Shown one piece after another: positions 33,878-43,224 of a DNA stretch of 64,000 nucleotides. The notes beneath the pieces are model-generated. The model was not told the origin of the DNA. It ran no database searches and was given only the letters and a program-made list of their open reading frames with translations. The position numbers and the translations under genes were made by a program. The stretch's first letter is position 1; each line of letters opens with the position of its first letter. This stretch comes from SIG299 sp051880375 (lineage in GTDB: Bacteria; Bacillota; Clostridia; Lachnospirales; Lachnospiraceae), in the NCBI GenBank assembly GCA_051880375.1, contig JBJENV010000017.1, positions 26,780 to 90,779 of the forward strand, read 5' to 3'.

Positions 33878-36232
33878 TTAGATTCCCTCCATTTCGTAAG
33901 ACATTGCAGGGATGTTCTTGCCATCCATGCTTTCTGTTTCATCACTGTAGTTTACATAAATTACTACGCCGTTGTCGTAAGTAATCTTTCTTACATCACC
34001 GTTAATTTCATGTCCGATGATTTCTGCACCGGATACATACTGTAATGCTTCGTTGACACGGTTGTAAATGTCAATGGCTTCGTCCTTCCATACATCATAT
34101 GTGGTTGCGTAGAATCGATTCATACCCGTGTTCTTCATACGGCTGGATGGTTCTTGTGTAAATACATAATGAGGAGCCGAGCCGGTTTCAATCATCTGAA
34201 GTACGCTGAGTGTCATGTCTTCGGAGTCATCAAAGTTTAATAACTCGGTGGAGTAATCAATACATCCGTGGAGTATCATCTGGTACAGCGGAATTCTTTC
34301 ATCCACCAGAGCAAAGGCATTGTCACCCAATGGTACGTTGATGATGTTTTCTGTATAACCGAAGGCATACGCGTTTGCCGCATTTAACATCAGTTTCTTG
34401 CCGGTGGTTTCGATTAAATCTAACTGAGCCAGTACAACATCTAAGGCTTCTTCTCTGCTGATGACGTTGGTACGCCTTTTATCAGAGGTTAAGAAGCTGC
34501 CCAAGTCTCTTAAGGATAAGCCGGAAATATCGTACTTTTCAATCTTCTTTACAAACTTCTCTACGTATCTTGGCAGGAACTTTGGAGACAGTAAATCGTA
34601 CTGAGGTTCCATGTAGCCAAGGCCTGAAGTATTTCTAAGGTTGGCCGGATTTACCAGACCAAAGCTTGCAACATAACCGGCACCGTAGTAACGGGAACCC
34701 TCGGCTGACCAGTTAAAGCCGTTGTCCGCATAAGTAACTCGCTGGAACTCTACGTCTGCATACATGGTACCGCCAAGCTCCTTTATCTTATCATTTAAGT
34801 CTATCAGCTCTGACTTGGAACCCATATCCTTTACCAAACGGATGTCATGCGGCGCATCGTGGTAATAGCCTTCGTTAAACCAGCCCTGCAGATTCATAAT
34901 CTGATTGGTAATGCCTGCTGCAGCAAAGTCATCTACCATAGCCGCTGCATCCTCGTAGGTTGTCATGGCAAAGGTGTCAAGATACTGCACACCGAGGAAG
35001 TGGGCGTTTTCCTTTACGCCGCCGATAACGTCGTAGTAGAAAGGAATGTCGCCGTCTTTTTCTTTAGCGGTTAATATACCTTTGGCAATCAGTTTTTCTC
35101 TGTAGTAGTTTGCCAGACCAGCATAGCCGCTGTACTCATCCGTTAAGAAGGTGTAGCGTGCAGTAGCGTTCATGTCGTATAAATCCTGTTCCATAACAAA
35201 GACATCCAGAGTGGATTGTCCGAAGTTACGGAGGTTATCTACATTACGGAATACGAAAACCGGATAAGCAAAGTTATAATCGTTATACTTGCCTGCGATA
35301 TCCGCCGTAATTACAGCGGAGGTAGCTCCGTCTTCCACTTCTACCAGCAAGCTTCTGTCCTTACGGCAGATACCGAAAATCGGAAGTCTTGCTGCATCCA
35401 GATTTTCCATGGTAGTATAGTTGGCTACCATTGGGTCAATATCGTAAATGTACTGAGAATATGCTGCTGCGGTCAGCTTTCCGTTGTTAAAATTAATCAC
35501 CGAGCCGGAACCGTTTGGCACTACCATATAGCCATCTTCACTCTTATGACCTGCACCCATGTAACGAAGCAGCTGAATACGGTATATGTAACCGCCATAT
35601 TCCTTAATTGCACCGGATGGAATGGAAACCTTTAGGCTGTCGTCTTCTAAGCGATACTCTAAAGGAATCTCAAAGTAAATGGCAATTGCGCCTTCCTTTA
35701 CGTCTTTCTGGCCTACAGTGTAAATGTAGCGGATACCGTTTTCAATGCTTTCTACCTCCAGCTGGTTTCTCTCTACACACTGGGTGTAAGTATCCAGGGA
35801 ACCCTGCTTTACATCCTGATTATAGTAGTAAACCATCATCTGGGACTTTAAGTAGTTTTTATTACTTTTGTTTGCTTTTTCGTCTTCATCGGCATTTAAC
35901 GGATTGGAGTAGGTGATACTGCCGTTTCTCTTATCGTAAACTGCCACATAGCCGGTTGCTGTATCCGTATAAAGCTTCAGCTTGTCGTTTTCTGCAACCA
36001 GGTCAAACCCCGGTACCTTATTATCGGTGTCCTGCAATGCCCGATAGGCGGTTCCCTGCTCGTACTCATAAGTGGATAAGAAATCCTTGTAGCGGTCGTA
36101 ACCCACAAAATAGGTAAAGTAATAAATCAGGTAAACCGCGATTGCAATGGCTGCAACACCTAAAATGAGAAGAACCAGTTTTTTTGTCAGGCTCATCGGG
36201 AGCTTTACTTTTTCTTTTTTTGCCTTTTTCAT
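33878..36232 (-). CDS. DUF5696 membrane-anchored protein, glycoside-hydrolase-like barrel suspected
   Basis: 784 residues with one membrane span (about 18-43) after a basic N terminus, so most of the protein is outside the cell. The N-terminal half (60-400) is beta-rich (VPNGSGSVINFNNG, LLVEVEDGATSAVITADI). The second half looks like an alpha/beta barrel with YADVEFQRVTY, SGLSLRDLGSFLTSD, KLMLNAANAYAFGY and ALVDERIPLYQMILHG, reminiscent of TIM-barrel glycosidase relatives; conserved acidic residues (ADVE, RDLGS, VDE) could be catalytic. I recognise the DUF5696 type, whose function is not established. It lies between Yip1 and a permease pair, in a recurring transporter-linked trio. Confidence 0.75.
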   Translation of the reverse strand: MKKAKKEKVKLPMSLTKKLVLLILGVAAIAIAVYLIYYFTYFVGYDRYKDFLSTYEYEQGTAYRALQDTDNKVPGFDLVAENDKLKLYTDTATGYVAVYDKRNGSITYSNPLNADEDEKANKSNKNYLKSQMMVYYYNQDVKQGSLDTYTQCVERNQLEVESIENGIRYIYTVGQKDVKEGAIAIYFEIPLEYRLEDDSLKVSIPSGAIKEYGGYIYRIQLLRYMGAGHKSEDGYMVVPNGSGSVINFNNGKLTAAAYSQYIYDIDPMVANYTTMENLDAARLPIFGICRKDRSLLVEVEDGATSAVITADIAGKYNDYNFAYPVFVFRNVDNLRNFGQSTLDVFVMEQDLYDMNATARYTFLTDEYSGYAGLANYYREKLIAKGILTAKEKDGDIPFYYDVIGGVKENAHFLGVQYLDTFAMTTYEDAAAMVDDFAAAGITNQIMNLQGWFNEGYYHDAPHDIRLVKDMGSKSELIDLNDKIKELGGTMYADVEFQRVTYADNGFNWSAEGSRYYGAGYVASFGLVNPANLRNTSGLGYMEPQYDLLSPKFLPRYVEKFVKKIEKYDISGLSLRDLGSFLTSDKRRTNVISREEALDVVLAQLDLIETTGKKLMLNAANAYAFGYTENIINVPLGDNAFALVDERIPLYQMILHGCIDYSTELLNFDDSEDMTLSVLQMIETGSAPHYVFTQEPSSRMKNTGMNRFYATTYDVWKDEAIDIYNRVNEALQYVSGAEIIGHEINGDVRKITYDNGVVIYVNYSDETESMDGKNIPAMSYEMEGI

Positions 36233-36245
36233 TGTGCCGCTCCTC

Positions 36246-36878
36246 CTATACCCTGAATATCAGCTCTGTGTAAATGCTGTGGAAGAAATTATATACCAAG
36301 CCCAGCAGGTTACTTAACAATAACAGCAGGAACACAATAATCAGAGCTGCGATAAATGTAAGAAATAATGTTATCAGTGTCTTGCCAAGTGTGTAATTAT
36401 GCACCTGCATAATGCCAATCAGCATCATGATGACACCATAGGCGATACCCACACCAAGCAGAATCCCGTAAAACGCCTGCTCATCATCCGCAATAAACTG
36501 ACTGATGATAGTCGCGACTATCATAATGACTGTTATTGGCACGGTACCGTAGCCAATGGCTATCGCAATATCCTTTAACCGCCCCTCTCCATTCATCAAG
36601 CAGGTGATAGACCAGTTGCTGACACAAAGCAGCAGGTAAAAGGCCATGACACCCATCAATTCGTAAAGAAGATCGACACCTCTTGGGTCAAGGTCATTTA
36701 CCACAAAGCTTGCCATCAGGCGGTTTGCCGTAAAGCTTAAAGAGAAGAGAACTACCATCAGGATTGCTAACGGAACGCTTCCGTAATCACGGTGGCGAAT
36801 CCAGTAATATCCATCCATTGGGTGGCTGATGGTGTAAAACATATAGGACCATTTTTCTTTGGAGAAATACTTACCCAT
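36246..36878 (-). CDS. Yip1-family integral membrane protein
   Basis: 210 residues, about five membrane spans beginning near residue 33 (SVPLAILMVVLFSL). A charged N-terminal segment with FYTISHPMDGYYWIRHRDYGS precedes them, a feature of bacterial YIP1-domain proteins. No catalytic residues are seen. The ATG overlaps the stop of the upstream NHL gene by one base. Function unknown; the neighbours suggest a role in assembling or gating the importer complex. Confidence 0.75.
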   Translation of the reverse strand: MGKYFSKEKWSYMFYTISHPMDGYYWIRHRDYGSVPLAILMVVLFSLSFTANRLMASFVVNDLDPRGVDLLYELMGVMAFYLLLCVSNWSITCLMNGEGRLKDIAIAIGYGTVPITVIMIVATIISQFIADDEQAFYGILLGVGIAYGVIMMLIGIMQVHNYTLGKTLITLFLTFIAALIIVFLLLLLSNLLGLVYNFFHSIYTELIFRV

Positions 36879-38359
36879 TACTCAATCTCTCCTTTCTTCC
36901 TTGTTTTCCACTTCTTAAAGCCATACCAGGCCAAAAGGAGCACTGCCACACCGGTTAAGAACCAACTGGCATTGTCGGTAAGAACCTGATTACGATAACG
37001 TTTGAAGGCGATGGAATAATAATTTCTTGCCATACCAAGTTTCAGGTAATACATTGCCTTTTCGTAGTCACCGGCGGTGAGATAAGCCTTACCGATACCG
37101 GTGTTTGCAAGTTCGTTGTTTTCATCTAATTCCAGTACTCTCTCCCACAGCGCAACTGCTTCTGCTTCATCACCGTCATAACGAAGAGCAACCGCTTCGT
37201 TTATGAGACGTCCGTACTCAGTTTCATCGAAACAGATGATACACGCCTTTGTGGCATCCAGTACTGCAATTCTTCCTCCAATATCCTCCACTGCCACCGG
37301 CAGACTGAAGGTACCCTGCTGGGTGCCCAGACCACCGAAGATATAAAGCAGATTCCCTTCGTGGTCGTAGGTGAAGATACGTCCGCGTTTTCTGTCAAGA
37401 CAGGAGTAAATACCGTTGTCTCTGTATACCACATCAACAAACTGGGAAGCACCGGCATAATCGCCGGTTCCGCCAATCATCAGGTCGCCGCCTACATTGG
37501 CGTTGGCTCCCTTTTTGATTACGTCTTCACCTCGCGGATTCAGTCTTCTTACGCCCTGGATACCGGTAGCATCAATATTGGACGCATATACAAAGCCCTC
37601 CGGGTCGATGTCGATACCGGTGAATTCGGTTGGAATGAAAAGCTGCTGGTTGGCACGTTCTTCCTTGGTGGCCAGACGCTTCCAGAACTTATCCCAAGCT
37701 GAAATTTCTACGTTAATGGTTCCGAAGAAGTTTGTAAACTCACCGTTACTTTCAAATACCATGATACCCTCGAACATATTCTGCGCGATGACGTATACAC
37801 GGTCTGCATAGTCTACGGTAACCTTCAATGGACTGAAAACGAAGCCGTCATCCAGGCTTTCCGACTGCGGATTTTCAATAATCAGCAGAACGCTATCGTT
37901 TTCATCCAGAACAACAACCCGCTTATTCTTCATGTCTGCTACATACAGCCAGCCCTTTTCGGATACGCAGACACCATATGGAGAATTGAATTTATCCTCT
38001 TCCCCGTTGTTGTTGAAGCCGGTAATTACTTTTAATACTTTTTTCATTGCAGAATCCAGAACGACAATACGGTTATTACCGGTATCTGCAATATAAATAT
38101 CTCCGTTTGGTGCCTGACACATATCCTGCGGTGTTTTAAACACTCCCAGAGTCTCACCGTTATAGGTAAGGTCAAGACCGGATATGGTACGGGACGGTAT
38201 GTATGGGGCCGGAGTATAATGGATATACTCTCTGTAATCGTAATTGTAAGAATCATATGGCAGGTCATCTGCCATCACTGCCATTCCCTCTGTTGTACAA
38301 AGAATAATAAGTGCAAGACAAAAAGAGAATAGCGGCTTAAGCTTAATAAGTTTTCTCAT
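36878..38359 (-). CDS. NHL beta-propeller protein with TPR segment and C-terminal membrane anchor
   Basis: 493 residues. A signal peptide (1-30) is followed by six or so NHL blades (about 60-390), seen in GDIYIADTGNNRIVVLD, GWLYVADMKNKRVVVLD and DRVYVIAQN. Residues 395-460 look like two TPR helices pairs (EAVALWERVLELDENNELA ... GDYEKAMYYLKLGMA). A membrane span (468-484, FLTGVAVLLLAWYGF) and a basic tail close the protein. It would display a propeller on the outer face, perhaps to hold glycan or partner proteins. ATG start with GAGGGC upstream; overlaps Yip1. Confidence 0.8.
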   Translation of the reverse strand: MRKLIKLKPLFSFCLALIILCTTEGMAVMADDLPYDSYNYDYREYIHYTPAPYIPSRTISGLDLTYNGETLGVFKTPQDMCQAPNGDIYIADTGNNRIVVLDSAMKKVLKVITGFNNNGEEDKFNSPYGVCVSEKGWLYVADMKNKRVVVLDENDSVLLIIENPQSESLDDGFVFSPLKVTVDYADRVYVIAQNMFEGIMVFESNGEFTNFFGTINVEISAWDKFWKRLATKEERANQQLFIPTEFTGIDIDPEGFVYASNIDATGIQGVRRLNPRGEDVIKKGANANVGGDLMIGGTGDYAGASQFVDVVYRDNGIYSCLDRKRGRIFTYDHEGNLLYIFGGLGTQQGTFSLPVAVEDIGGRIAVLDATKACIICFDETEYGRLINEAVALRYDGDEAEAVALWERVLELDENNELANTGIGKAYLTAGDYEKAMYYLKLGMARNYYSIAFKRYRNQVLTDNASWFLTGVAVLLLAWYGFKKWKTRKKGEIE

Positions 38360-38375
38360 ACATTTGCCCTCCTAC

Positions 38376-39266
38376 TTATTCCTTCATACCGGATGATGTC
38401 ATTGTTTCTAAGACGTTACTCTGACAAATCAGGAAGAAGGTGATTGGCACTGCAGCGATAATGAAGGTTACGGCAGCACCTGCACCCGCTCTTGCCGCAC
38501 CACCGGCAGAAATCTGGTACAACGCATACTGCAACGGCTTTAACTGCTCATCACGAAGGAAGGTACCACCGGTGTTGCCCCACATCTGCTGGAACTGGAA
38601 AATAGCCAGTGTTAACCATGCCGGTTTCACGTTTGGCATAACAATGCTCCAGAAAATCCGGTATTCAGAAGCACCGTCCAGTCTTGCGGATTCCATCAGG
38701 GAGTCCGGAAGCTGTTCCATAAACTGCTTCATCAGGTAAAGACCCATACCAAAAGAACAAGCCGGAAGAATCAATGCCAAATAGCTGTTGTTGATTCCTA
38801 ACCAGGAAATAATCATGTACTGCGGTGTCTGTGTTACTGTCCAGGAGAACATCATGGACAGTACTACCATCTGGAACAGGATTTTCTTTCCCGGGAAATT
38901 ATGCTTTGCCAAAGGATATGCGGCAAGCGAAGCGATAATTACATGTCCTATCATACCGCCGCCGGTAATAATTATGGTGTTCAGCATATATCTGGAGAAC
39001 GGCACCCAGGTGTCATTCATGAGAATAAACAGGTCGGTGAAGTTTTCCAGCGTAGGATTACGAACGAAAATCTTTGGTGGGAACTGGAATAATTCGTCCA
39101 GAGGCTTTAACGCATTGTTGATAACCATAACAAGCGGAACCGCCATTGCCACACCACAGATACCCATCAGCACAAATAACAAGGTGTTTCCCGCCATGGA
39201 ACGGTTTAATTTTTTCTCACTTCTCTTAAAGAGGCGTTTGCGTCTTTTTTTGATTTGTTCAGCCAT
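38376..39266 (-). CDS. Carbohydrate ABC transporter permease (MalG type), pair 1
   Basis: 296 residues, six spans after a very basic N terminus (KKRRKRLFKRSEKK). The EAA loop is LMESARLDGASEYRIFWS with VMPNVKP. The start overlaps the stop of its partner by one base. It shares the operon with the fused solute-binding protein two genes upstream and the NHL gene immediately downstream. Confidence 0.92.
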   Translation of the reverse strand: MAEQIKKRRKRLFKRSEKKLNRSMAGNTLLFVLMGICGVAMAVPLVMVINNALKPLDELFQFPPKIFVRNPTLENFTDLFILMNDTWVPFSRYMLNTIIITGGGMIGHVIIASLAAYPLAKHNFPGKKILFQMVVLSMMFSWTVTQTPQYMIISWLGINNSYLALILPACSFGMGLYLMKQFMEQLPDSLMESARLDGASEYRIFWSIVMPNVKPAWLTLAIFQFQQMWGNTGGTFLRDEQLKPLQYALYQISAGGAARAGAGAAVTFIIAAVPITFFLICQSNVLETMTSSGMKE

Positions 39267-40210
39267 TATTCGCCCACCCTCCTTAACAGTTTCTGTACTA
39301 ACTGGTTACTTCCTACCATGAGCAGGAAAAGAATTGTTGCGATTGCAGAAGCATAACCCATTTCCAGACGTACCGTACCATAGTCAAGCAGGTGAGTAAC
39401 TACCGTTGCACCGGCATAGTTTACGGATGGATTACCTGCCAGATTTAAGGATACATCCGCAATTGCAAAGGACTGTGTAATCTGCATGACCGCACCGAAC
39501 ATCAGCTGCGGTTTCATGGCCGGAAGTGTTACATACCATAATTCCTGCCAACGGTTCTTGACACCGTCTAAGGCGGCCGCCTCATACATGCTCTTATCTA
39601 CTGTCTGAAGTCCGGCAATGAAAGAAAGGAAGCCGGTACCAAGAGACAGCCAGAGCTGAACAACAATCAGGAACGGAAGGACATATTTTTCTGTCTGCAT
39701 CCACTGAACCGCCTCGTCCAAAATTCCAAGATCCAGCAAAAGACCGTTTAAGTAACCGTAACGGTCACCGGTAAGAATCAGGTTCCAAACCACATATGCG
39801 TTACCACAGATGGATGGTGCATAAAAGATTAAGGTAAGGAATGCTCTGAGTTTTCCCTTAAATTCGTTAATAATCCATGCAAAGAGAAGACACAGCATAT
39901 AGCTGACCGGGCCTGTAATGACTGCCAGAATCAATGTGTTCTTTAGGGATTTCATAAAAATGTCATCCTCCAAAAACAGCTTGATATAGTTTTTCCAGCC
40001 CACAAACTGCGGTACCTCTAACATATTGTAATAAGTAAAACTGAAACCAACCGCCATAATAACCGGAAGCACCGTAAAGAAGAAGAACAGGATAAAATAC
40101 GGAGCCAGCATAATGTAAGACGCTTTGGACTTTTTAATTCGATACCACAGCTTACCCTGCTTTTTTGCAATCTCCAGGGCGAGCTCAGATCTGTCGTTAT
40201 TATCCGCCAT
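39266..40210 (-). CDS. Carbohydrate ABC transporter permease (MalF type), pair 1
   Basis: 314 residues, with a basic cytoplasmic N terminus and six spans. EAA loop MYEAAALDGVKNRWQELW with VTLPAMKP, the canonical form. It starts 16 bp after the 993-residue solute-binding gene. This pair probably works with that protein; the ATPase must come from elsewhere. Confidence 0.92.
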   Translation of the reverse strand: MADNNDRSELALEIAKKQGKLWYRIKKSKASYIMLAPYFILFFFFTVLPVIMAVGFSFTYYNMLEVPQFVGWKNYIKLFLEDDIFMKSLKNTLILAVITGPVSYMLCLLFAWIINEFKGKLRAFLTLIFYAPSICGNAYVVWNLILTGDRYGYLNGLLLDLGILDEAVQWMQTEKYVLPFLIVVQLWLSLGTGFLSFIAGLQTVDKSMYEAAALDGVKNRWQELWYVTLPAMKPQLMFGAVMQITQSFAIADVSLNLAGNPSVNYAGATVVTHLLDYGTVRLEMGYASAIATILFLLMVGSNQLVQKLLRRVGE

Positions 40211-40225
40211 TGTTTAAGCTCCTTT

Positions 40226-43207
40226 CTACTTGTCTAATTCTAACTCTTCTCTCTTGTAGTTGATTTCGGCATTGATATAAATAACCTGATCCATCAGCTC
40301 TTCTCGAGGGAAGGAAGTATCCGGCGTTGTAACTACCGAATAGAATGCATTGTTTACGTTTCTCCAGGAATAGTAGCCACCCGGAACCTGAGGAATTCCC
40401 TTTGCCCATTTCATGGATTCCTGCAGCGCCTTAAAGTCGCTGACCGGCCATGCCATATTGGTGAATGCCTCATAGTTTGCGGTAGGAACTCGTGCTGCGG
40501 AGCCCATCAGGGATTCCATTTCCCGGCCATACATCGTCTGGGTTTCTGCGGAAGTCCACCACTTTAAGAACTCCCAGGACTCTTCCGGATACTCTGTATC
40601 CGACATAATCATGCTGGCCAGACCGGTACATGCTACAGAATAATCGATGCTGCCGTCCTCCTGCACCGTACCCGGAATCTGGGTAAAGCTCCATAAGCCT
40701 GCAATATCCGGAGCGGATACAGCGAAGTTGTTATAGGTTGTGTAGTCCGCAATGATGATTGGAGACTCACCGGTACGGAATCTTTCTTCTACGCTGGTTG
40801 CACGGTCCAGCTTATAGTCTGTATAGTAATTACAGAACATCTTAAATACATTTACTGCCGTATCGGAATCCAGTGCGGATGCCGTACCGTCTTCATTATA
40901 ATACTGTCCGCCGTTCTGATATAACAGAGAAGCAAACAACTGCTCATTCGGCAGCATACCAAATTCCATCTGGTTCTTCGCAAGCACGGTCATGGCAACT
41001 TTTACATCGTCCCAGGTTTCCGGAATCTCTAAGCCGATTTCTGCCAGGATGTCCTTACGGTAGAACATCACCGGATAGGTAATGGTTTCCGGAAGAGCAT
41101 ATACGTGTCCGTCATACTGGAACTGTGTATAAGCAGCCTCCGGGAAACGGGTTAATATTTCTTTGTAATCGGGGAACTGTGCCAAATCAAGTACCGCACC
41201 GCGGATACCGTAGTTGACCGGAGTATCGTTACCGGTGAACAGTACCGCACCGGCTACACCATTGGTATTTGCCACCTGAATTGCCACATCCGGTCCTTCG
41301 CCAACCAGCTTTGCCTTAAGTAAGGAATTCATATCAACCAGCTGTACGTTCACGCTGATGCCGGTCTCGTTGGTAAAGGTTTCGTCAATTAACTTCTTGA
41401 TAACATTTGCCTGGTCACGACCGGAACCAACCCAGAGGGTCAGAGCCGCCGCATCCTTATCATCGGATACGCTGCCAATGTTGTTGTAGTCAATAACAAA
41501 GGAATAATACAATCTCTTAATTTCATGAGATAAGCTTGCAAAGAAGGATGCATCTCTTTCCTCCGGCTGTGTATCCGGAGAATAAATAGTGATACAGTCT
41601 AAGGCTAACGGCTGGCTGATAACCTGGGTAATCCAGTTACCGCAGGCACGGACATTGGTCTTAAAGGAACTGATGACACGGACAATATATTCGTTATCCT
41701 TGATAATATCGTCCAGCTGGTCTCTCATGGTAAGAAGTACGGTCTTCTTATCGGAGTTCTTACCGGCTACCACTTCCAGCTTTTCCAATGCCAGATTAAT
41801 AATCTCTCTTGCCTGCACCAGCTTTCCGTTTAACTCCGGCAGGGTTGCCTCAATCTGATAGTCACGGTAGGTATCCGGAGCAACACCGGTTACCTTGATT
41901 ACACTACGGTAAATATCATTTAACTGCTGAACCGCTTCTTCTACCAGACCTACAATTTCAGAGAAGTCACCCAGCACGTTTTCCATACGGATGGTATGGG
42001 TCCCTGCTTCCAGATAAAACTTAAATGGTGTTCCTGTCTCGTCACTGAGGACATCGGTTCTCCAGTTTTGTTCGTAGACAAATTCATAATTATTTAATTC
42101 CGCAAACGGAACCACACCGTCGACGGTGATACGTCTGGAAACCGCTACACCACGGCTGAAGTTCTGCTTGTCGTGGAGAGAAATCTCATAATAACCGCTT
42201 TCGGTTACATCAAACTGCCATTCTATCCACTGTCCGACCAGCCTCCAGGAGTTACCGCCAATGGTATTGTTTAGCAGTACCTTGGCGCTTGCAGGAACAA
42301 CTTCCGCGGAGGCCTGATCCTGTGTCGGATATAACATCTGGGAAGAGGTCTTTGTCGCATATTCCGCTTCAATGGTAATTACCTTGCCGGAGGAATCTCT
42401 GGCGCCGGCTGCATCCCATGCTGCCTTCGCCTCTGCATAAGCAGGAGTTTCTTTTGCGTGGGATAATACAATTTTGTGAATCAGCATCGGCTCTTTAATG
42501 GAAACCACGCTGATGGTGTGGGTACCCTTCGTAAAGTAAACTGATAATGGTGTCGTAATATAGCCGTCACTGTCATATACATATCTGGTCTGCCATTCCG
42601 GTATTTCTATCATTCCCGGCTTAACATCGTTGCCCTGATTGTCTTTTTCCCAAACCTTTACCGTAACACCGTTCTCATTTACCACGGTGGTATCCACTTG
42701 ACTGGTCCACACACGAGAGAAGGTGGCCAGGGAAAATTCCTTGAAAGGAAGGGTTCCGTCAATGAAAATACTTCTTTCAATGTCGGAGTTCTTGCCGGTC
42801 ACCGGATAATATACAAAAGAAATGTTATAAAATCCTTCTTCTGTAATATCCACTTCATACTCAATAAAAGAGTTTTCTGTTGTCAACAGGCTGTCTCCCG
42901 CCATACCTTCATAGTCGGTGTAAACCTGAGGCTGCGTCGCTGCACCGTCTTCTTCATAACGAACATAGTCCTTTGCCAGAGCTTCCACAACAGTCTCCGG
43001 ATATTTTGCACCGCTGTACTGTTCCACATAATTTTTGTAGCTTGGAATAGAATCGTCAATATTATAGGTTCCGATAATGTCTTCGAATTCATCCATGCTA
43101 AGGTCAGTCTGTGCGCTGGACTCTTTGTAAAAGCCCGGATAAGTCAGAAGCAGTGTTGCTGCCAGCACAAGAACCAATGCCTTTTTCCACACGCCTTTTC
43201 CTCTCAT
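40226..43207 (-). CDS. Solute-binding protein fused to two carbohydrate-binding-like domains
   Basis: 993 residues, twice the usual size. A signal sequence or anchor (7-28) has no lipobox Cys. Residues 105-250 form a CBM-like beta-sandwich (FIEYEVDITEEGFYNISF, ERSIFIDGTLPF, YFTKGTHTISV). Residues 275-410 form a second one with the CBM6/35-style opening ITIEAEYAT and WIEWQFDVTESGYYEI, RRITVDGVVPF, YLEAGTHTI. A helical spacer (415-560) leads into a family-1 solute-binding domain (about 585-980: LTLWVGSGRDQANVIKKLID, GEGPDVAIQ, YALPETITYPVMFYRKD). The fusion would couple polymer binding with delivery to permease pair 1. ATG start, ribosome site GGAGG. Confidence 0.87.
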   Translation of the reverse strand: MRGKGVWKKALVLVLAATLLLTYPGFYKESSAQTDLSMDEFEDIIGTYNIDDSIPSYKNYVEQYSGAKYPETVVEALAKDYVRYEEDGAATQPQVYTDYEGMAGDSLLTTENSFIEYEVDITEEGFYNISFVYYPVTGKNSDIERSIFIDGTLPFKEFSLATFSRVWTSQVDTTVVNENGVTVKVWEKDNQGNDVKPGMIEIPEWQTRYVYDSDGYITTPLSVYFTKGTHTISVVSIKEPMLIHKIVLSHAKETPAYAEAKAAWDAAGARDSSGKVITIEAEYATKTSSQMLYPTQDQASAEVVPASAKVLLNNTIGGNSWRLVGQWIEWQFDVTESGYYEISLHDKQNFSRGVAVSRRITVDGVVPFAELNNYEFVYEQNWRTDVLSDETGTPFKFYLEAGTHTIRMENVLGDFSEIVGLVEEAVQQLNDIYRSVIKVTGVAPDTYRDYQIEATLPELNGKLVQAREIINLALEKLEVVAGKNSDKKTVLLTMRDQLDDIIKDNEYIVRVISSFKTNVRACGNWITQVISQPLALDCITIYSPDTQPEERDASFFASLSHEIKRLYYSFVIDYNNIGSVSDDKDAAALTLWVGSGRDQANVIKKLIDETFTNETGISVNVQLVDMNSLLKAKLVGEGPDVAIQVANTNGVAGAVLFTGNDTPVNYGIRGAVLDLAQFPDYKEILTRFPEAAYTQFQYDGHVYALPETITYPVMFYRKDILAEIGLEIPETWDDVKVAMTVLAKNQMEFGMLPNEQLFASLLYQNGGQYYNEDGTASALDSDTAVNVFKMFCNYYTDYKLDRATSVEERFRTGESPIIIADYTTYNNFAVSAPDIAGLWSFTQIPGTVQEDGSIDYSVACTGLASMIMSDTEYPEESWEFLKWWTSAETQTMYGREMESLMGSAARVPTANYEAFTNMAWPVSDFKALQESMKWAKGIPQVPGGYYSWRNVNNAFYSVVTTPDTSFPREELMDQVIYINAEINYKREELELDK

Positions 43208-43224
43208 GTTGTAATCCTCCTATC

